A stretch of DNA of 55,361 nucleotides from Lysinibacillus halotolerans (GCF_003711845.1 NZ_RHLQ01000001.1:247198-302558), one strand, 5' to 3'; positions 36,019 to 45,832 are shown, counted from the first letter of the stretch. Made by a program: numbers and translations. The notes: generated from the letters alone by a model not told the origin.

Positions 36019-36603
36019 TTGAAACGTTTGCGTCAAATTGTGACAAAAGCGGTTGTCGCTAAAGGTAAAAAACGAGTTGAAAGTAGTGAAGTGTTACGTC
36101 CTTCATTTACTCCAACAAGCATTTTAGGGTGCTGGGTTATTAACCACCACTACAATGCAAAGAAAGTTGGGAAATATGTAGAGGTTTCAGGTAAGTTCGA
36201 TGTAAACGTGTGGTACGCGTACAATAATCACTCTAAAACAGCTGTACACACTGAAACAGTTCAATACAAAGATCGCATCAAACTTCATTACCGCGATGAA
36301 GAAGTAATCGATTCAAACGACTGTCATGTACGTGTATTACAACAACCTAACTGTATCGAAGCGGTCATTACACCAAATGGTGATTGCTTCAATGTCGTCA
36401 TTGAACGTGAATTCCTAGTAGAAGTGATCGGTGAAACAAAAGTTGTTGTCTCTGTTCATACAACTGAAGTTGAAGAAGAATGGACATTTGAAGAAGAAAG
36501 CTCTTCTTCCAGCTCAAGTTCTAGCTCAAGCAGTTCATCTTCATCCTCGTCTTCTTCTAGCAGCGGCTACAAAATAAGTGACGAATCGTCATCATTTCAT
36601 TAA
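36019..36603 (+). CDS. cotE: Spore coat morphogenetic protein CotE
   Basis: A 194-residue homologue of CotE, which in the mother cell organises the outer spore coat. Residues 1-155 match the family closely: LRQIVTKAVVAKGKK, TSILGCWVINHHYNAKKVGKYVEV, FDVNVWYAYNNHSKT, IKLHYRDEEVIDSND, VLQQPNCIEAVITPNGD and EREFLVEVIGETKVVV. The start is TTG at 36019, 9 nt after GGAGG; an ATG at 36014 gives only Met-Arg-stop. The C-terminus is odd. Instead of the acidic Glu/Asp tail of B. subtilis CotE, it has EEEWTFEEE, then 22 serines (161-182) and GYKISDESSSFH. In B. subtilis the C-terminal tail is involved in recruiting other coat proteins, so partner binding may differ here. It is monocistronic between two terminators. 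Confidence 0.93.
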   Translation: MKRLRQIVTKAVVAKGKKRVESSEVLRPSFTPTSILGCWVINHHYNAKKVGKYVEVSGKFDVNVWYAYNNHSKTAVHTETVQYKDRIKLHYRDEEVIDSNDCHVRVLQQPNCIEAVITPNGDCFNVVIEREFLVEVIGETKVVVSVHTTEVEEEWTFEEESSSSSSSSSSSSSSSSSSSSSSGYKISDESSSFH

Positions 36604-36610
36604 TAAAGTG

Positions 36611-36656
36611 AGAGCGCCATCTACTAAATAATAGTAGAACCCATCGGCGCTCTTCT
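36611..36656 (+). terminator. Terminator after cotE
   Basis: AGAGCGCC (36611-36618) pairs with GGCGCTCT (36646-36653), enclosing an inner CTACTA/TAGTAG hairpin (36621-36626 with 36632-36637). A T-rich stretch follows. Confidence 0.8.
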
Positions 36657-36764
36657 TTATTTTCAAGCAATCTATAAAATGCCGTAAGTTTTGTATCCTC
36701 TAATGTTTCAAATATAAAGTTTCCTTTAATTAAAATTGGGAAACGTTAATTGTTAGTAGATTTT

Positions 36765-36773
36765 TGTTATACT
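36765..36773 (+). promoter_or_regulatory. Candidate extended -10 promoter of mutSL
   Basis: TGTTATACT (36765-36773) fits the extended -10 form TGnTATAcT. No good -35 lies at 16-18 bp. The leader to mutS would be about 115 nt. Confidence 0.45.
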
Positions 36774-36894
36774 AAAGGAGAAAATAAATTTTAAACAAAA
36801 TTAGAATGGGAAAGATGTCGTTTTCGCTATTTCTAGTAAAACAAGATGTTTTTCCAATCATTAAGAGTAAACAGTAGTATAGAGAGGTAACAAA

Positions 36895-39504
36895 ATGACG
36901 ACATATACTCCAATGATCCAACAATATTTATTAATCAAGTCAGAATATGAAGATGCTTTTCTTTTTTATAGACTCGGTGACTTTTATGAAATGTTCTTTG
37001 AGGATGCCGTTAAAGCATCGCAAATTTTAGAAATTACGTTAACGAGTAGAGATGCGGGAACAAAAGAGCGAATTCCGATGTGTGGTGTACCCCATCATTC
37101 GGCAAAAGGATATATTGAAACTTTAGTATCAAAAGGTTATAAAGTAGCCATCTGTGAGCAAACGGAGGATCCTAAACAGGCGAAAGGTGTAGTGAAGCGG
37201 GAAGTTGTTCAACTGATTACGCCAGGTACGTTAATGGAAGGAAAAACGATTGACGGAAAGTCTAATCATTTCATTGCGAGCGCGGAACAACTGGGAGAGA
37301 ATCAATTTGCCCTTGCTTATTTAGATATTTCGACTGGGGAAGCGGCCACAGCTATTATAGAAGGCGGCTCAAAAGCTTTACTTCAACAATTAATGGCCTT
37401 ACATATTCGTGAACTTGTTGTGACTGAGCAATTACAAATTTTATTAGCTGAACAAGCGAGTAACTTAGGGATTGTTCTTTCATTAGAAAAACAAGAAATG
37501 CCAGAGGAAAAGTCCGGAAAATACATTGTTAACTTGCCAAAAGACTTACATGGTGTAGCAAAAAATTTATTGCAATATGTAGAACGTACTCAAATGCGTT
37601 CTTTATCCCATATTCAACCATTTACATATACCGAGACTAAGCAACATTTACGAATTGATACAAATTCCCAACGAAATTTAGAACTCCTCCAATCAATTCG
37701 TGGTGGCGACGAAAAGGGAACACTTCTTTGGTTATTAGATGAAACAGTCACAGCGATGGGGGGACGTAAGTTAAAACAATGGCTTCACCAACCTTTAGCG
37801 AATCGTAATGGGATTGAACGACGTCTAGCGATTGTGACAGATTTTCTAGATGAGTTTTTTGTTCGTAATGAACTACGAGAATTGTTGAAAAAAGTCTATG
37901 ATTTAGAACGTTTAGCTGGCCGGGTTGCCTTTGGAAATGTGGGGGGGCGAGATTTAGCACAACTTCGTGAATCATTGCGCCAAGTGCCCTTCATTAAAGA
38001 ACAACTTCTTCAGTCTGGAAAAGAAACATTAAGCAGTTTAGGTGAAAAGCTTGATGAATGTACCGATGTGGAACAGCTTTTATCAAAAGCGATTACCGAT
38101 CATCCGCCGATTGCCATTAAAGAAGGGGACGTCATTCGGGAAGGCTATAATGATAAGCTCGATGAGTTACGTTTTGCTGCTCGCAACGGAAAAGATTGGA
38201 TTGCCCAACTAGAACAAAAAGAACGGGAAATCACCGGCATTAAAAACTTGAAAATTGGATACAATCGTGTTTTTGGTTATTATATTGAAATTACAAAATC
38301 AAATGTGGCGAATGCGGATTTATCCCGTTATGAAAGAAAACAGACGTTAGCGAATGCGGAACGTTATATTACGGAAGAGTTAAAAGAAAAAGAAGCAATC
38401 ATTTTAAATGCAGAAGAACAAAGTTTAGCATTGGAATATGATTTATTTGTAGAACTACGGGAGCAATTAAAATCCTTTATTCCTCGAGTACAAGCTTTAG
38501 CTTCTAGCATAAGTGAATTAGATGTTTATATAAGTTTCGCTGTCGTTTCTGAAAAGTACCGATTTGTCAAACCTGCTTTCCATGAAGGTCGGGCATTAAA
38601 AATTGTTGGTGGTCGTCATCCGGTCGTGGAAAAAATGTTAAATAAACAAATGTATGTACCGAACGATTGCATTTTAACAGAGGATAAAAACATGATGTTA
38701 ATTACTGGGCCAAATATGTCCGGTAAAAGTACCTTCATGCGTCAAGTGGCGTTAATCGTTGTATTAGCCCAAATGGGTTGTTATGTTCCAGCTGATGAAG
38801 CTTACTTGCCAATAACGGATCAAATTTTCACACGTATTGGTGCAGCGGATGATTTAGTTGCGGGTCAATCAACCTTTATGGTGGAGATGTTGGAATCGCA
38901 ACATGCCATCACGAATGCAACAGCGAACAGTTTACTATTATTCGATGAAATTGGCCGTGGAACATCTACCTACGATGGAATGGCTTTAGCCCAATCGATG
39001 ATGGAATATATTCACGATAAAATTGGTGCCAATACGTTATTTTCTACCCATTATCATGAATTGACGGCTCTTGAACAACAATTACAACGACTTCAAAATG
39101 TTCATGTTAGTGCTACAGAAAAAGACGGCAAAGTAGTCTTTTTACATAAAGTGCGACAAGGTGCTGCAGATAAAAGTTATGGCGTTCACGTAGCCCAACT
39201 TGCTGAAATGCCAGAGGATATTATCGAACGGGCAAGAGTGTTGCTCCAACAATTCGAATCGAAAGACTCGGGGCAAGAAGTGGTAGCATCTATCGAAGAC
39301 GTGCCAGTAGAAGATGGACTTCAGTTGTCATTATTTGAAGAAGAAAAAGGGAATGCAGGCAACAGGGAAGAAAGTCACTCTTTAACGCAAGCAGAACAAG
39401 AAGTTTTGGAACGTCTTGAGAAAATGAACATTATGGGAACATCACCAATTCAAGCAATGAATGTTCTATATGAACTACAACAAATGTTATTAAGTAAAAA
39501 ATAA
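36895..39504 (+). CDS. mutS: DNA mismatch repair protein MutS
   Basis: An 869-residue mismatch sensor ATPase. The mismatch-reading domain starts at TPMIQQYLLIKSEY and has the Phe-x-Glu motif in GDFYEMFFEDA. The clamp and lever domains follow. The ATPase domain has Walker A GPNMSGKST (605-613), FDEIGRGTSTYDG and STHYHELT. The C-terminal helix-turn-helix dimerisation part ends near LYELQQMLLSKK. The length is usual. GAGAGGTAAC lies before the ATG. It is co-transcribed with mutL 57 bp downstream, in the order conserved across Bacillales. Confidence 0.98.
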   Translation: MTTYTPMIQQYLLIKSEYEDAFLFYRLGDFYEMFFEDAVKASQILEITLTSRDAGTKERIPMCGVPHHSAKGYIETLVSKGYKVAICEQTEDPKQAKGVVKREVVQLITPGTLMEGKTIDGKSNHFIASAEQLGENQFALAYLDISTGEAATAIIEGGSKALLQQLMALHIRELVVTEQLQILLAEQASNLGIVLSLEKQEMPEEKSGKYIVNLPKDLHGVAKNLLQYVERTQMRSLSHIQPFTYTETKQHLRIDTNSQRNLELLQSIRGGDEKGTLLWLLDETVTAMGGRKLKQWLHQPLANRNGIERRLAIVTDFLDEFFVRNELRELLKKVYDLERLAGRVAFGNVGGRDLAQLRESLRQVPFIKEQLLQSGKETLSSLGEKLDECTDVEQLLSKAITDHPPIAIKEGDVIREGYNDKLDELRFAARNGKDWIAQLEQKEREITGIKNLKIGYNRVFGYYIEITKSNVANADLSRYERKQTLANAERYITEELKEKEAIILNAEEQSLALEYDLFVELREQLKSFIPRVQALASSISELDVYISFAVVSEKYRFVKPAFHEGRALKIVGGRHPVVEKMLNKQMYVPNDCILTEDKNMMLITGPNMSGKSTFMRQVALIVVLAQMGCYVPADEAYLPITDQIFTRIGAADDLVAGQSTFMVEMLESQHAITNATANSLLLFDEIGRGTSTYDGMALAQSMMEYIHDKIGANTLFSTHYHELTALEQQLQRLQNVHVSATEKDGKVVFLHKVRQGAADKSYGVHVAQLAEMPEDIIERARVLLQQFESKDSGQEVVASIEDVPVEDGLQLSLFEEEKGNAGNREESHSLTQAEQEVLERLEKMNIMGTSPIQAMNVLYELQQMLLSKK

Positions 39505-39560
39505 AATCAATTCGCACTCTTTTTAATGCGGATGAAAGCAATAAAAGGAGGTACTTCAAC

Positions 39561-41441
39561 ATGGGAAAAATTCAAATAATGGATGAATGGTTATCGAATA
39601 AAATAGCGGCAGGTGAAGTAGTAGAACGTCCGTCGTCTGTTGTAAAGGAATTAGTCGAGAATGCCATTGATGCAGGAAGTACATCAATTGAAGTTTTTCT
39701 TGAAGAAGCCGGGTTAACCTCCATTCAAGTTACGGATAATGGAAGTGGTATGGATGAGGAGGATGCATTAAAATCCTTCTCACGCCATGCAACTTCAAAA
39801 ATTTCAAAGGAACAAGATTTGTTTCGTATTCGTACGTTAGGATTCCGTGGAGAGGCTTTGGCATCCATTGCCTCTGTGTCGAAAGTAACGTTGAAAACAT
39901 CCGATGGAGAACACAATGGGTTAGAAATTCAATTGGAAGGTGGCCACGTCGTTTCCAAAAAACCAACCGCTTTCCGCAGAGGTACTGATATTACGATAGC
40001 TCAATTATTTTATAATACCCCGGCTCGTTTAAAGTATTTAAAAACGATTCAAACCGAGCTAGGTCATTCCATTGATTTTATGAACCGGTTAGCCCTCGCC
40101 TATCCGGAAATTGCCTTTAAACTTGTACATAATGGTGGAACGCTCCTTCAAACGAATGGTAGGGGGAATGTCCAACAAGTCATTGCGGCAATTTATGGAG
40201 TTCAAAATGCGAAAAAAATGATTCCCTTTAGCGCGGAATCGAAAGACTATAAAGTACATGGATTCGCTAGTTTACCAGAAGTGACACGGGCAAATAAAAA
40301 TTATATGTCCATCTTTGTAAACGGCAGATGGGTAAAACATTATTTAGTGCAAAAAACGATTGTTGATGCCTATCATACGTATTTACCGATTGAACGTTAT
40401 CCGCTAGTTGTATTGTACATTGAAGGGGATCCCTATTTAACGGACGTCAATGTTCATCCGGCGAAATTACAAATCCGATTAAGTAAAGAACAAGAGCTAC
40501 TACCACTCATTCAAGAGGCGATTAATAAAGCGATTCGTTCGGCTATTCATGTACCGGTTGCTGAAAAGAAAGAAAAACCAGTACGCATTCCTACTGAGCA
40601 AATGAATCTTTGGAAACCGGCTCCTTCTCCTACCTTTGATGAGGCTAAAATCAACGCGATTGTGGACAAACTGAATGGGGAACAATCAATTGTCAAAGAA
40701 AGTACACAACCTCTTCAAAATGAAGAAGAATCGGAAGAGGACTTGTTCGTAGAGAAGCCGACGGAAATTGAGGAACAATGGGAAGTACCACCGATTCAAC
40801 AAGAGGAACAACTATCAGCTCCACCTTCTAATGAGGAAGTAGTGGAAAAGAAAGAACCATTCCCAGAGCTGGAAATCGTCGGGCAAATTCACGGTACTTA
40901 TATTGTTGCCCAAATGGAAGATGGCTTTTATTTAATTGATCAGCATGCAGCCCAAGAGCGAATTAAATATGAATATTTCCGGGAAAAGGTTGGGGAAGTG
41001 AATCCAAACGAACGACAATCTTTGTTACTTCCTTTAACTTTCCATTATTCAGCAGACGAAGCAATCATTTTAAAAGAAAATTTACAAGCCTTGCAAGAAG
41101 TCGGTGTCTTTTTAGAAGACTTTGGACAGTCTTCCTTTGTCGTACGGGAGCACCCGACTTGGTTCCCAAAGGGCTTTGAGCAGGAAATTATTGAAGAATT
41201 GATTGAACAAGTGTTAAAAACACGGAAAGCTGATGTGAAAAAACTTCGGGAAGATGCGGCCATTATGATGAGCTGTAAGAAGTCTATTAAAGCCAATTAC
41301 TATTTGACGAAAGAGCAAATGGTCGTATTATTAAATGATTTACGGAAAGCCGATAATCCTTTTACATGTCCCCACGGTCGACCGGTTATGATTCATTTTT
41401 CTACTTATGAAGTCGAGAAAATGTTTAAACGGGTTATGTAG
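39561..41441 (+). CDS. mutL: DNA mismatch repair protein MutL
   Basis: A 626-residue GHKL ATPase and nicking endonuclease acting after MutS. The N-terminal part shows IAAGEVVERPSSVVKELVENAIDAGST, DNGSGM, FRGEALASIASVS and the Lys-bearing DVNVHPAKLQIRLS. An acidic, variable linker (about 340-435) follows. The C-terminal domain has the metal-binding endonuclease motif DQHAAQERIKYE starting at Asp460, plus SCKKSIKAN and CPHGRP. This places it in the nicking class typical of bacteria without MutH. The RBS is AAAGGAGG (about 39544-39551). Confidence 0.97.
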   Translation: MGKIQIMDEWLSNKIAAGEVVERPSSVVKELVENAIDAGSTSIEVFLEEAGLTSIQVTDNGSGMDEEDALKSFSRHATSKISKEQDLFRIRTLGFRGEALASIASVSKVTLKTSDGEHNGLEIQLEGGHVVSKKPTAFRRGTDITIAQLFYNTPARLKYLKTIQTELGHSIDFMNRLALAYPEIAFKLVHNGGTLLQTNGRGNVQQVIAAIYGVQNAKKMIPFSAESKDYKVHGFASLPEVTRANKNYMSIFVNGRWVKHYLVQKTIVDAYHTYLPIERYPLVVLYIEGDPYLTDVNVHPAKLQIRLSKEQELLPLIQEAINKAIRSAIHVPVAEKKEKPVRIPTEQMNLWKPAPSPTFDEAKINAIVDKLNGEQSIVKESTQPLQNEEESEEDLFVEKPTEIEEQWEVPPIQQEEQLSAPPSNEEVVEKKEPFPELEIVGQIHGTYIVAQMEDGFYLIDQHAAQERIKYEYFREKVGEVNPNERQSLLLPLTFHYSADEAIILKENLQALQEVGVFLEDFGQSSFVVREHPTWFPKGFEQEIIEELIEQVLKTRKADVKKLREDAAIMMSCKKSIKANYYLTKEQMVVLLNDLRKADNPFTCPHGRPVMIHFSTYEVEKMFKRVM

Positions 41442-41476
41442 TAACGGATTATTTCAAGATAGTGAATAGGCGTTAT

Positions 41477-41504
41477 TTCACATTGGATACTATTTAGTTA
41501 TAAT
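41477..41504 (+). promoter_or_regulatory. Promoter of glpD
   Basis: TTCACA (41477-41482, five of six consensus), a 16-bp spacer and TATAAT (41499-41504) lie 73 bp before the chosen glpD start. I see no clear GlpP-type antiterminator hairpin in the short leader. Confidence 0.6.
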
Positions 41505-41576
41505 CGAATAAAATACAAGTTTTATAAATCATTAAATATGTTTTATCAACAAATCTTTTGTAAAGGGGAATTCATC

Positions 41577-43214
41577 ATGTTTTCATTTAAAGAGCGTTCG
41601 AACATATTAAATACATTAAATCGTTATTCTTTTGATGTTCTTGTTATTGGCGGTGGCATTACAGGAGCAGGCATCGCCTTAGATGCTGCTTCCCGTGGAC
41701 TGTCTGTTGCCCTTGTAGAGATGCAAGATTTTGCAGCAGGTACTTCCAGTCGTTCTACAAAGCTTGTCCATGGAGGATTAAGATATTTAAAACAATTGGA
41801 AGTCGGACTTGTGGCGGAAGTGGGCCGTGAGCGGGAAATCGTTTATGAAAATGGAGTCCATGTTACACGTCCAGAGTGGATGTTGCTTCCGCTTTATAAA
41901 GAAGGAACTTTAGGGAAAATGACGACTAGAGCTGCCCTTACCCTTTACGATCGGTTAGCCCAAGTACGTAAAGAAGAACGCCGCAAAATGCTTTCATCAA
42001 AAGAAGCCCTTGATAAAGTACCTTTATTGAAAACGGAAGGATTACTCGGTGCAGGATATTACGTTGAGTATAAAACAGATGATGCCCGACTAACGATGGA
42101 AGTATTGAAAAAAGCAGTAGAATACCAATGTGTATGTCTTAACTACGCACGGGTAACGGATTTTGAATATAAAAAGAAAAAAATAGTTGGGGCAAATGTA
42201 CGAGATGAAATAACGGGCGAACGCATTACAATCCATGCTCACCAAATTGTAAATGCGACAGGTCCATGGGTAGACGAAGTGCGAAAAATGGATAAAATCC
42301 ATAATAAGAAAAATATTCGTCATACTAAAGGGGTTCATATTGTAATCGATCAATCTAAACTGCCATTACAACAAGCAGTATATTTTGATACAGAAGATGG
42401 CCGTATGGTTTTTGCCATTCCTCGAGATGGTAAGACTTATGTAGGAACGACGGATACATTTTTCGAAGATGATTTAGTACAGCCAGTTGCAACGAAAGAA
42501 GATATTGAGTATTTAATTAAGTCCATTCATTATATATTCCCGAAAGTAACAATTAATACAAGTGACATCGAATCGACTTGGGCTGGAGTACGTCCTTTAA
42601 TTTCCCAAGAAGGAAAGGATCCGTCTGAAATTTCCCGTAAAGATGAAATTTGGGTCGCTCCAAGTGGTCTTTTAACTGTTGCGGGAGGGAAATTAACGGG
42701 CTATCGACAAATGGCCGAAACAATTGTCGATAAAATCGTGAAAATCCATAAATTTAAACATGCATCCGAATGTGTTACGAAGGAATTATCAATATCGGGA
42801 GCAAAAGGTTTAAATTCTTTCAATTTCAAAGATTATGTAGCGAACAAATCGAGAACAGGAATTGAGTTAGGTATTCCTTTTGATGAAGCGAAAAAGTTAG
42901 TTGAAAGATACGGTACAAATGTCGATGAAGTGTTCCAATATGCGAAATCTGTCAATACGAGTGAAATAACAATTCCCCTTTCTCTCTATGCGGAACTGCT
43001 TTATTCTATTTATTATGAAATGGCGATGACACCAAGTGATTTCTTTATTCGTAGAACGGGCTATCTATTCTTCAATATTGAATTAGTGGAGCAATATCGG
43101 GAACAAATTATTGAAATTATGAGCAACATTTTAGGCTATTCGGACAGTGAAAAAGTCTTTTATAAAATGCAACTAGAACAATATATTGAAGATGCGAAAA
43201 ATCCAATGAAATAG
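41577..43214 (+). CDS. glpD: Aerobic glycerol-3-phosphate dehydrogenase
   Basis: A 545-residue membrane-associated flavoenzyme that oxidises glycerol 3-phosphate to dihydroxyacetone phosphate and passes electrons to quinone. The start at 41577 follows AAAGGGGAA (41562-41570); the earlier in-frame ATG at 41538 has no ribosome site. The FAD-binding strand is VLVIGGGITGAGIALDAASRG, followed by AGTSSRSTKLVHGGLRYL. Further marks are NATGPWVDEV, AIPRDGKTYVGTTDTF and STWAGVRPLIS. In B. cereus-type genomes the glpPFKD cluster lies between mutL and miaA; only glpD remains here. It draws on the same metabolite that TagD uses for CDP-glycerol. Confidence 0.95.
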   Translation: MFSFKERSNILNTLNRYSFDVLVIGGGITGAGIALDAASRGLSVALVEMQDFAAGTSSRSTKLVHGGLRYLKQLEVGLVAEVGREREIVYENGVHVTRPEWMLLPLYKEGTLGKMTTRAALTLYDRLAQVRKEERRKMLSSKEALDKVPLLKTEGLLGAGYYVEYKTDDARLTMEVLKKAVEYQCVCLNYARVTDFEYKKKKIVGANVRDEITGERITIHAHQIVNATGPWVDEVRKMDKIHNKKNIRHTKGVHIVIDQSKLPLQQAVYFDTEDGRMVFAIPRDGKTYVGTTDTFFEDDLVQPVATKEDIEYLIKSIHYIFPKVTINTSDIESTWAGVRPLISQEGKDPSEISRKDEIWVAPSGLLTVAGGKLTGYRQMAETIVDKIVKIHKFKHASECVTKELSISGAKGLNSFNFKDYVANKSRTGIELGIPFDEAKKLVERYGTNVDEVFQYAKSVNTSEITIPLSLYAELLYSIYYEMAMTPSDFFIRRTGYLFFNIELVEQYREQIIEIMSNILGYSDSEKVFYKMQLEQYIEDAKNPMK

Positions 43215-43226
43215 GGTGAAACTTGA

Positions 43227-44141
43227 TTGGAAAAGCTAACAGAAGTTCTTCAAATGGATGATGGACATAAAATTTTTGTCCGTAAATTTGAACCGAAGAA
43301 CAAACCGAAGGGACATTTTCATATTTTGCATGGAATGGCAGAGCATGGAGGTCGATATGAATCCTTTGCTTTAGCATTAGCAGCTCAAGGTTATTTCGTT
43401 ACAGCCCATGATCATCGCGGTCATGGGCAAACGGCTGAATTAAATGGACAACTTGGCTATTTTGGCGATGATAATGGGTTCAATCGTGTAGTCGAAGATG
43501 TATTCGAAGTCATTCAGCATTATAGTGTTGGCCAAAATGTTCAAGAAACGATACTTTTTGGACATAGTATGGGGTCTTTTATCGCTCGTCGTTTTATTCA
43601 GCTCTATAGCGGCATGATTGATAAATGCATTTTATGTGGTACCGGAATGACGACTACGGTGCATAAACTGGGAAATGCCCTTGCGAAATCCCTTTGTGTC
43701 GTAAAGGGAAAAAATATGCCTAGTCAATTAATGAATGATTTAAGTTTCGGTAGTTTTAATCGGAATGTATTGAATGCGAAAACTCTTTATGATTGGCTTT
43801 GTAATAATGATGAGGAAGTAGAAAAATATATTCAAGACCCTTACTGTGGCTTTGTGCCGACCAATCAATTTTTTGTAGACTTAACCGATGGATTATTGTT
43901 AATTCATCGGAAAAAGGAACTCATGAACATCCGAAAGGACTTACCGATACTTTTAATAAGCGGAAGTGAAGATCCCGTTGGTAGTAGTGGTTCTGGTGTA
44001 TTCAAAGTTGCTAAGGAACTTAAAAATGCTGGTTTAACGGATGTTGTCGTCTATCTCTTTGAGGGGATGCGACATGAAATTTTAAAGGAAAAAAATAATG
44101 AACATGTGTTTCATGTGATAACACGGTGGTTAAGTAGATGA
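43227..44141 (+). CDS. Alpha/beta-hydrolase, lysophospholipase-like
   Basis: A 304-residue serine hydrolase of the monoglyceride lipase/lysophospholipase (Hydrolase_4) group. The start is TTG at 43227 with AGGGTG (43213-43218). It shows the oxyanion region [13 protein letters not shown], the [10 protein letters not shown] strand, the nucleophile elbow GHSMGSF (Ser about 112), the acid in ISGSEDPVG and a late His in GMRHEIL. No signal peptide is seen, so it acts in the cytoplasm or at the inner membrane. It lies 12 bp after glpD and overlaps miaA by 4 bp (ATGA), so the three genes may share a transcript. The substrate is not determined; a membrane lipid or glyceride would fit. Confidence 0.85.
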   Translation: MEKLTEVLQMDDGHKIFVRKFEPKNKPKGHFHILHGMAEHGGRYESFALALAAQGYFVTAHDHRGHGQTAELNGQLGYFGDDNGFNRVVEDVFEVIQHYSVGQNVQETILFGHSMGSFIARRFIQLYSGMIDKCILCGTGMTTTVHKLGNALAKSLCVVKGKNMPSQLMNDLSFGSFNRNVLNAKTLYDWLCNNDEEVEKYIQDPYCGFVPTNQFFVDLTDGLLLIHRKKELMNIRKDLPILLISGSEDPVGSSGSGVFKVAKELKNAGLTDVVVYLFEGMRHEILKEKNNEHVFHVITRWLSR

Positions 44142-45067
44142 AGGAAGACACAATCGAAGTAGTGGCCATTGTTGGCCCAACTGCTTCAGGAAAAACAGCT
44201 TTAAGTATTAAAATGGCAAAGGCATTTAATGGCGAAATTATAAACGGAGATTCGATGCAAATATATAAAGGACTCGATATTGGGACGGCCAAAGTTACGG
44301 AAGAAGAGATGGAAGGTGTTCCCCATCATTTATTGAGCTTTAAAGAGCCGACAGAAAGTTTTTCCGTTGCGGAATATCAATCGTTAGTTCGAGAAAAAAT
44401 CGCTGAAATACAAGGGCGTGGAAAGTTACCGATTATCGTTGGTGGAACAGGCCTTTATGTACAAGCGGTTCTTTACGATTTTCAATTTACGAAAGAAGAA
44501 GTCGATGAAGAAGCGCGGAAAAAATATTATGATCAGTTGATGGAAATTGGACCCGATGCTATGCATGCTAAGTTAGCCGAGCTAGATCCAGAAACAGCGA
44601 AAACAATCCATCCGAATAACACTCGCCGTGTTATTCGAGCATTAGAAATGATCGAACTTCACGGTGTTTCTAAGGCAAGCGAAGAACATAATCGGGGGAC
44701 AATTCCTTTATACAATCATTTAATCATTGGAATAGACATGGATCGAGAAAAATTATATGAACGCATTAATTTAAGGGTTGACCTTATGATGGAAAATGGG
44801 TTGCTTGAAGAGGTTCGTGGATTGTGGGAACGTGGAATCCGAAATGTACAATCTGTTCAGGCTATTGGATATAAAGAGCTCTATGATTATTTGGACGGGC
44901 GAATAACGTTAGCAGAGGCAATCGAACAATTAAAACAAAATTCGAGACGCTACGCCAAACGTCAATTAACATACTTCCGAAATAAAATGGATGTTCAATG
45001 GATTGGAACAGATTGGCATGCCATTGAAAAATATTCTAAATTTTTCAATAATGAAGAAGGAAAATAA
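44138..45067 (+). CDS. miaA: tRNA dimethylallyltransferase
   Basis: A 309-residue enzyme that transfers dimethylallyl from DMAPP to A37 of tRNAs reading UNN codons, making the substrate for MiaB. Motifs in order: P-loop [59 protein letters not shown] and [11 protein letters not shown], then [13 protein letters not shown] near the end. The length is usual. It overlaps the preceding hydrolase by ATGA and lies 65 bp upstream of hfq, the classic miaA-hfq order. Confidence 0.97.
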   Translation: MKEDTIEVVAIVGPTASGKTALSIKMAKAFNGEIINGDSMQIYKGLDIGTAKVTEEEMEGVPHHLLSFKEPTESFSVAEYQSLVREKIAEIQGRGKLPIIVGGTGLYVQAVLYDFQFTKEEVDEEARKKYYDQLMEIGPDAMHAKLAELDPETAKTIHPNNTRRVIRALEMIELHGVSKASEEHNRGTIPLYNHLIIGIDMDREKLYERINLRVDLMMENGLLEEVRGLWERGIRNVQSVQAIGYKELYDYLDGRITLAEAIEQLKQNSRRYAKRQLTYFRNKMDVQWIGTDWHAIEKYSKFFNNEEGK

Positions 45068-45132
45068 TGTCGAGTTGCCGAATACATTACTATATGACTA
45101 TCCAAAATAGAAATAGATGAGGTGTATTGGGC

Positions 45133-45369
45133 GTGAAATCAATCAATCTTCAAGATACTTTTCTAAATAATTTACGGAAAAACAACACATTTGTTACAGT
45201 ATTTTTATTAAATGGCTTCCAACTAAAAGGGTTAGTGAAGTCTTATGATAATTTTACCGTTTTATTAGAAGTGGACGGAAAACAACATCTAATTTATAAA
45301 CACGCAATATCAACTTTCACACCTTCTAAGCATGTTTCACTTACGCCAGAAGGAGAAGGACAATCGTAA
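45133..45369 (+). CDS. hfq: RNA chaperone Hfq
   Basis: A 78-residue Sm-like protein that forms a hexameric ring binding small RNAs and A-rich mRNA. The GTG at 45133 is chosen because GAGGTG (45119-45124) lies 8 nt before it and the product then starts [16 protein letters not shown], as in Bacillus. Sm1 is [25 protein letters not shown] in two parts; Sm2 is the diagnostic YKHAIST. The acidic tail is short, as expected for Gram-positive Hfq. A terminator follows directly. Confidence 0.97.
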   Translation: MKSINLQDTFLNNLRKNNTFVTVFLLNGFQLKGLVKSYDNFTVLLEVDGKQHLIYKHAISTFTPSKHVSLTPEGEGQS

Positions 45370-45372
45370 CAA

Positions 45373-45403
45373 AATCGGCAGTTAATTACTTGCCGGTTTT
45401 TTT
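45373..45403 (+). terminator. Terminator after hfq
   Basis: AATCGGCA (45373-45380) pairs with TGCCGGTT (45391-45398), with one T-G pair and a 10-nt loop, followed by a T run to 45403. Confidence 0.88.
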
Positions 45404-45435
45404 CTTATTCAAGTTACATATCACAATCCAGTAAA

Positions 45436-45464
45436 TTGCGGGGAACCTAATTTTTCATTATAAT
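45436..45464 (+). promoter_or_regulatory. Promoter of the rhodanese gene
   Basis: TTGCGG (45436-45441), a 17-bp spacer and consensus TATAAT (45459-45464) lie about 29 bp before the rhodanese start. Confidence 0.55.
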
Positions 45465-45492
45465 GACAATAGTTTTAAATTTGGAGGTTTCA

Positions 45493-45798
45493 ATGATGAA
45501 AACAATGACAACGGATGAGTTAATCGATTTATTAGATGCAAATGAAGATTTAAATATTATCGATGTACGCGAAGATTTTGAAGTAGAACATGGAATGATT
45601 CCAGGGGCAATTCATATTCCACTAGGCTCTATTCCAGAACGTGCACCTGAATTAGATAAATCAAAGGAATATATTATGGTTTGTAAAGGTGGCGTCCGTA
45701 GTGCCAATGCTGGGGAGTATTTAGAATCCCAAGGTTTCAAAGTGGTTAACTTAGAAGGCGGTATGATGGCCTACGATGGTGAATTAGAATTTAAATAA
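45493..45798 (+). CDS. Rhodanese-like sulfurtransferase
   Basis: A single-domain rhodanese of 101 residues. GGAGG at 45483-45487 selects the ATG pair at 45493/45496 over an upstream ATG at 45463 that lies inside the predicted -10. The domain has NIIDVREDFEVEHGMIPGAIHIPLG and the active-site loop VCKGGVRSA, in which the cysteine would carry the persulfide. It is cytoplasmic, with no signal peptide. Single-domain rhodaneses relay sulfur for thiolation or redox work; the partner cannot be named here. It is convergent with the TRIC-like gene and shares its terminator. Confidence 0.9.
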   Translation: MMKTMTTDELIDLLDANEDLNIIDVREDFEVEHGMIPGAIHIPLGSIPERAPELDKSKEYIMVCKGGVRSANAGEYLESQGFKVVNLEGGMMAYDGELEFK

Positions 45799-45832
45799 TA
45801 GGTATTCCAATTTTTCAATGTTAAATAAATAA

